Source of the DNA: an uncultured Spirochaetaceae bacterium | GTDB taxonomy: Bacteria; Spirochaetota; Spirochaetia; Sphaerochaetales; Sphaerochaetaceae | Assembly (NCBI GenBank): GCA_900315435.1 | Contig: OMYY01000013.1 | Coordinates: 1 to 64,000 of the forward strand | Length of the DNA stretch: 64,000 bases | Reading direction: 5' to 3' | Part shown: one piece after another, positions 60,776 through 64,000 of the stretch | Position numbering within the stretch: position 1 is the first letter of the stretch | Layout of the letters: the number at the start of each line of letters is the position of its first letter | Translations under genes and position numbers: made by a program | Notes under the pieces: model-generated | Database searches by the model: none | What the model was told of the DNA's origin: nothing | What the model saw: only the letters and a program-made list of their open reading frames with translations

Positions 60776-60804
60776 TTGTCGAGAACCACAGGTTTCCTTA
60801 CATT
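60776..60804 (+). promoter_or_regulatory. Predicted near-leaderless promoter of the second ABC importer
   Basis: TTGTCG at 60776-60781, spacer 17, TACATT at 60799-60804; the ATG at 60813 is eight bases later. Confidence 0.5.
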
Positions 60805-60812
60805 GCAAACCA

Positions 60813-61679
60813 ATGAAAGGAACACGGCTTCGGAAGATTGCTCCGTATCTGTACGTGCTGCCGGCCCTAGGGCTGGCGGTTCTTTTCTGTTACGCGCCTT
60901 TCTTCGCGACGATTCTGGACAGTGTTTCCCACGTGCGGGCTTCGGGTGAAAGGATCCGCTTCGTCGGCCTAGAGAATTTCCAGAACCTGTTCGCGTCGGA
61001 TTCCTTCCATGACTCCTTGCGGAACACCATCACCTTCACCCTATGGTTCGTCCCCTGCAATGTGCTGGCCACATTCCTCTCGGCTCTGCTGGTCCACGGC
61101 AAAGGCAAGGCGCTCAGGGCGAGCCGGAGCGCGTTGATGGCGACCATCGCCATCGCCATGGGCTCGATCGTGCTGATCCTCAAAACCCTGTTTGACGAAA
61201 ACACCGGGTTGTACAACCGCATCCTCTGCACATCGGTGCGCTGGTTCAGCTCCCCCAGAGCCGCCATGGGAATGCTGGTCTACACCGGCATATACTTGGA
61301 TTTCGGCTTCGACTTCCTGCTCTTCTCTGCCAGCCTGGACAACATTCCCCGGGACCTGTACGAGGTGGCAGCCCTGGAGGGGGCGGACCCTTGGCAGAGA
61401 CTCTGGTATCTGGAGTTTCCACTTACCGAGCCGACGATGGTCTTCGTGGTGCTGAACAACCTGAAGGATGCGTTCCTCATCTGCTCCCCGGTGATGATTC
61501 TGACCGAAGGCGGGCCATTCCGCTCGACCCAGACAATCGTCTACCAGATGTACCTTGAAGGGTTCAAGGGAGGGAACATCGCCATGGGGAGCGCTCTGGC
61601 GACGGTGGCCTTCTCCATGAGCCTGGTGCTCTTCTTGGCCGGAATGGCCCTCCAGCACAGGAGGGTGTTCTACCAATGA
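60813..61679 (+). CDS. ABC importer permease, MalF/UgpA-like
   Basis: 288 residues, six membrane helices. EAA loop DLYEVAALEGADPWQRLWYLEFP. First gene of the operon permease-permease-binding protein, an order opposite to the first importer in the window. Overlaps the next gene by four bases (ATGA). Confidence 0.94.
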   Translation: MKGTRLRKIAPYLYVLPALGLAVLFCYAPFFATILDSVSHVRASGERIRFVGLENFQNLFASDSFHDSLRNTITFTLWFVPCNVLATFLSALLVHGKGKALRASRSALMATIAIAMGSIVLILKTLFDENTGLYNRILCTSVRWFSSPRAAMGMLVYTGIYLDFGFDFLLFSASLDNIPRDLYEVAALEGADPWQRLWYLEFPLTEPTMVFVVLNNLKDAFLICSPVMILTEGGPFRSTQTIVYQMYLEGFKGGNIAMGSALATVAFSMSLVLFLAGMALQHRRVFYQ

Positions 61680-62482
61680 AACGCCTTCGCGATGTCGCCA
61701 GCGTGCTGCTTGCCGTAATCATCCTCTTCCCGTTGGCCTATGCGCTTTCCGCCTCGTTTTTCGCCAGGGGGGACTTCACCACGCTTCCTGCCCGCTTCCT
61801 GCCCTCGACTTTCACCCCGTCCAACTACGTTCGGGCCTTTGCCTCGAGCAATCTGGCACGCTATCTGTACAACTCTCTGGTCACCGCCATCATGGGCACC
61901 GGGCTCCGCATGGTGGTCTGCCTGGCGGCGGCCTACAGCCTGACTACCTTCGAATACCGCGGCAGGGAGGCGATCTTCCTGATTTTGGTTGCCAGCATGC
62001 TGCTACCCGGAGACGCCCTGCTTCTTGCCAATTATCTGGAAGTCCGCAGGATGGGGCTGGTCAACACCTATCTCGGGCTGGTGGTTACGGGCATCTTCAG
62101 CCCTACGGCGGTCTTCCTGCTCAGGCAATACTTCTTGACCGTGAGCCCGGAATACCGCGAGGCAGCATATCTGGAGGGGTGCTCGGACTTGCGCTTCATG
62201 ATGACCATGCTCGCTCCGATGAGCAAAAGCGTCCTCCTCGCCATCGCCGTCCAATCCTTCACCGGGTATTTCAACGCCTATCTTTGGCCTTTGCTGGTGA
62301 CCAGCAGGGATTCGATGCGGACCGTCCAGGTCGGCCTCACCATGCTGGGTTTCAGCGAGACTTATGATTTGGGACCGCAGTTCGCGGCCATCGTATTTCT
62401 GACTGCACCGATGCTGCTTCTCGTACTCGCCATGCGTAGGCGGATCTTCGAGGGAATCAGTACCCGGTTTTCAGGGAGATGA
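61676..62482 (+). CDS. ABC importer permease, MalG/UgpE-like
   Basis: 268 residues, six membrane helices. EAA loop EYREAAYLEGCSDLRFMMTMLAP. Its start overlaps the first permease gene and it ends four bases before the binding-protein gene. No ATPase gene is present. Confidence 0.94.
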   Translation: MKRLRDVASVLLAVIILFPLAYALSASFFARGDFTTLPARFLPSTFTPSNYVRAFASSNLARYLYNSLVTAIMGTGLRMVVCLAAAYSLTTFEYRGREAIFLILVASMLLPGDALLLANYLEVRRMGLVNTYLGLVVTGIFSPTAVFLLRQYFLTVSPEYREAAYLEGCSDLRFMMTMLAPMSKSVLLAIAVQSFTGYFNAYLWPLLVTSRDSMRTVQVGLTMLGFSETYDLGPQFAAIVFLTAPMLLLVLAMRRRIFEGISTRFSGR

Positions 62483-62486
62483 ACCA

Positions 62487-63824
62487 ATGAAACGTTATTT
62501 GATTGTGGCGATGCTGCTCGCCTCCATGACGGCCTTCGCTGCTGGCGGGCGGGAACAGAAGAACACCAACGAAGTGACCAACATCACCTGGTGGCATTCG
62601 AACTCCGGCATCCTAGGCGAAGCGACAGCGGACCTTGTCGACACATTCAACAATACGGTCGGCAAGGAAAAGCATATCCACGTCGATGCTGTCTACCAGG
62701 GCAAGGCGAGCGACGTGCTGACCAAGGCGAAAGCCATCTGGCAGGGAAACGACCTAGAGGATCTTCCCGACCTGGTCCAGTTCGATGCCCAGGCGGTGCT
62801 CGACATCCGGGACAACAAGGCATTGGTCCCGATGGAGCAGCTTGCAAAGGGAAACGGCTACGACCTTTCCCAGATTGTCAGCTCCGCCCGTCTTTCGCAG
62901 ACGTACAAGGGGCAGATGATCGGCATGCCCTTCAACGCCTCCACTATCCTGCTCTACTACAACAAAAGCGCCTTCGACGAGGTGGGAATCACCGAGGCTC
63001 CAAAGACGTTGGATGAGCTGGCAGAGGATTCCAAGCGCTTGCTCAAGCGGGATAGCTCCGGCAACGTGACCCGCTATGGCTATGCCGGTGTCCCCACCAC
63101 CTACGAGCTCTGCGCCTGGCTGGGCCAGCAGGACGGGCTTTCCCTGATTGTCGACCAGAACAACGGCCACGATGGAATTCCGACCAAGGTGCTCTTCGAC
63201 CAGAACGGCACCATGGTAAACTTCCTGACGAAATGGCAGGCCCTGCATGACACCGGGGCGTTGGATAACGCGACCAGCGGGGTGACCGGAGAATTCGCCA
63301 GCGGGAAGACAGCGATGATGGCGCAGTCCACCAGCGCCCTGACCACCATGATGGAGATGACCAAAGGCAAGTTCGAGCTTGGCGTCGCCAACCTGCCGAT
63401 GGTCGACGAGAAGGCCACCGGTGGCGTCAATATCGGCGGTGGCGCCCTGTACGCCCTGGACAACAAGAGCGGCCATCAGGACGCGGCCTTCACCTTCGTC
63501 GCCTTTGCCGTCAGCATGGAGCAACAGCTTGCCTGGCATATCGCCACCGGATATTTCCCGGTAAACGAAGGAACCTACCAGATGGAGGAGTTCAAGAAGC
63601 ACTGCGAGGAACATCCGCTCTTCTCCGTCGCCATCGACCAGATGCGGGAGAGCAATCCCCTTCTGCAAGGCATCTGGGTTCCTTCCAGCTACGAAATCTA
63701 TTACGCCTTCCAGAAGGGAATCGTCGATATGCTGGACAGCGCGGCAAGTCCCGAGGAGACGACCAAGAAGCTTGCCAAGACCATCAACGGCTATTTCGAG
63801 AACTATCGGAACACACAGGACTGA
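62487..63824 (+). CDS. ABC importer substrate-binding protein, UgpB-like
   Basis: 445 residues. Signal peptide MKRYLIVAMLLASMTAFAAGG without a lipobox Cys. Solute-binding family 1: ITWWHSNSGILGEATADLVDTFN, DAVYQGKASDVLTKAKAIWQ, and GMPFNASTILLYYNKSAF. It resembles glycerol-3-phosphate-binding UgpB at the N-terminus, but the ligand could be a sugar. AGGGAG lies eight bases before the ATG. It overlaps nothing; the convergent partial gene ends 15 bases away. Confidence 0.92.
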   Translation: MKRYLIVAMLLASMTAFAAGGREQKNTNEVTNITWWHSNSGILGEATADLVDTFNNTVGKEKHIHVDAVYQGKASDVLTKAKAIWQGNDLEDLPDLVQFDAQAVLDIRDNKALVPMEQLAKGNGYDLSQIVSSARLSQTYKGQMIGMPFNASTILLYYNKSAFDEVGITEAPKTLDELAEDSKRLLKRDSSGNVTRYGYAGVPTTYELCAWLGQQDGLSLIVDQNNGHDGIPTKVLFDQNGTMVNFLTKWQALHDTGALDNATSGVTGEFASGKTAMMAQSTSALTTMMEMTKGKFELGVANLPMVDEKATGGVNIGGGALYALDNKSGHQDAAFTFVAFAVSMEQQLAWHIATGYFPVNEGTYQMEEFKKHCEEHPLFSVAIDQMRESNPLLQGIWVPSSYEIYYAFQKGIVDMLDSAASPEETTKKLAKTINGYFENYRNTQD

Positions 63825-63838
63825 CGAGGACCAGGACG

Positions 63839-64000
63839 TCATCTGGCAGGTTGCCGAAAGAAGCGGCACTTCTCCCGAAAGGAACAGGAAGCGCAGGCGC
63901 TTCCCGGGCACTCCTGCCAGTTGATTCCGCTTTCCAGCTGGCGGATATGCCAGGAAAGATCGCTGATGCGTTTCTCAAGGGCCGCCTGACGTTCCATGGC
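63839..64000 (-). CDS. C-terminal end of an Fe-S cluster nuclease or helicase-nuclease (partial)
   Basis: The last 53 codons of a gene that enters from the right edge. After a helix (LEKRISDLSWHIRQLESG) comes CPGSACASCSFREKC and a stop. The C-x(5)-C-x(2)-C-x(5)-C pattern is what closes the Fe-S-bound PD-(D/E)XK nucleases of the AddB/Cas4/PDDEXK_1 group. The rest of the gene is outside, so the exact family cannot be told. Confidence 0.6.
   Translation of the reverse strand, partial: AMERQAALEKRISDLSWHIRQLESGINWQECPGSACASCSFREKCRFFRQPAR

Overview
The window is a gene-dense, roughly 58% GC (by eye) bacterial chromosome segment, most likely from a spirochaete close to Sphaerochaeta/Treponema. 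Four features point that way: EF-G is of the mitochondrial-like spirochaete/planctomycete type (AHIDSGKTT, then [12 protein letters not shown]); the hexokinase is of the eukaryote-like family known in treponemes; the PRPP synthetase is oversized; and there is an anaerobic class III ribonucleotide reductase with no class I genes in view. Species cannot be assigned from sequence alone. I see no rRNA, CRISPR array, intact insertion sequence, prophage or origin. One tRNA is present.

Layout. 1-10 kb: UPF0158-GNAT fusion (cut by the window edge), enolase, a transaldolase-like protein with an altered active site, an Fe-S aldo/keto reductase pair, a CPBP membrane protease, a membrane-anchored nuclease, a RecA-like ATPase and EF-G. 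10-20 kb: HIT protein, zinc-ribbon protein and lipoprotein operon; nrdD-nrdG with an NrdR box; malQ-rsmE divergent from carD-ispD-ispF; tRNA-Leu(CAG). 20-33 kb: CDF transporter, EAL protein, OhrR-type regulator converging on an XRE regulator, YbaK, RidA, a heterodimeric ABC exporter, IMPase-HAD, and a 942-residue acidic-linker protein of unknown function. 33-41 kb: MFS, DUF763, EamA-aminotransferase, prs, argH and a lamin-tail lipoprotein. 41-47 kb: a Ugp-like ABC importer grouped with a phosphodiesterase and an esterase. 47-60 kb: GH3 glycosidase, ssb, UMP kinase, radical SAM protein, patatin, a nucleosidase-pyridoxal kinase pair, phosphohexomutase, orphan vsr coupled to hexokinase, and exonuclease I. 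60-64 kb: a second sugar or glycerophosphate-type ABC importer and the tail of an Fe-S nuclease.

The genes fit an anaerobic, sugar-fermenting heterotroph: two ABC importers without ATPase genes (a shared ATPase elsewhere is implied), beta-glucosidase, 4-alpha-glucanotransferase, hexokinase, phosphohexomutase and enolase, with anaerobic deoxynucleotide synthesis and the MEP isoprenoid pathway.

The most striking signal is not a gene. About fifteen transcription units begin with a promoter whose -10 hexamer lies only 5-10 bases before the start codon, usually with a -35 hexamer 17 bases further upstream and no ribosome binding site. This predicts frequent leaderless mRNAs. Other genes in the same window (eno, nrdD, nrdG, ssb, ABC genes) have ordinary leaders with AGGAG-type sites, so two modes of translation start appear to coexist. 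Many start codons below were chosen on this basis.
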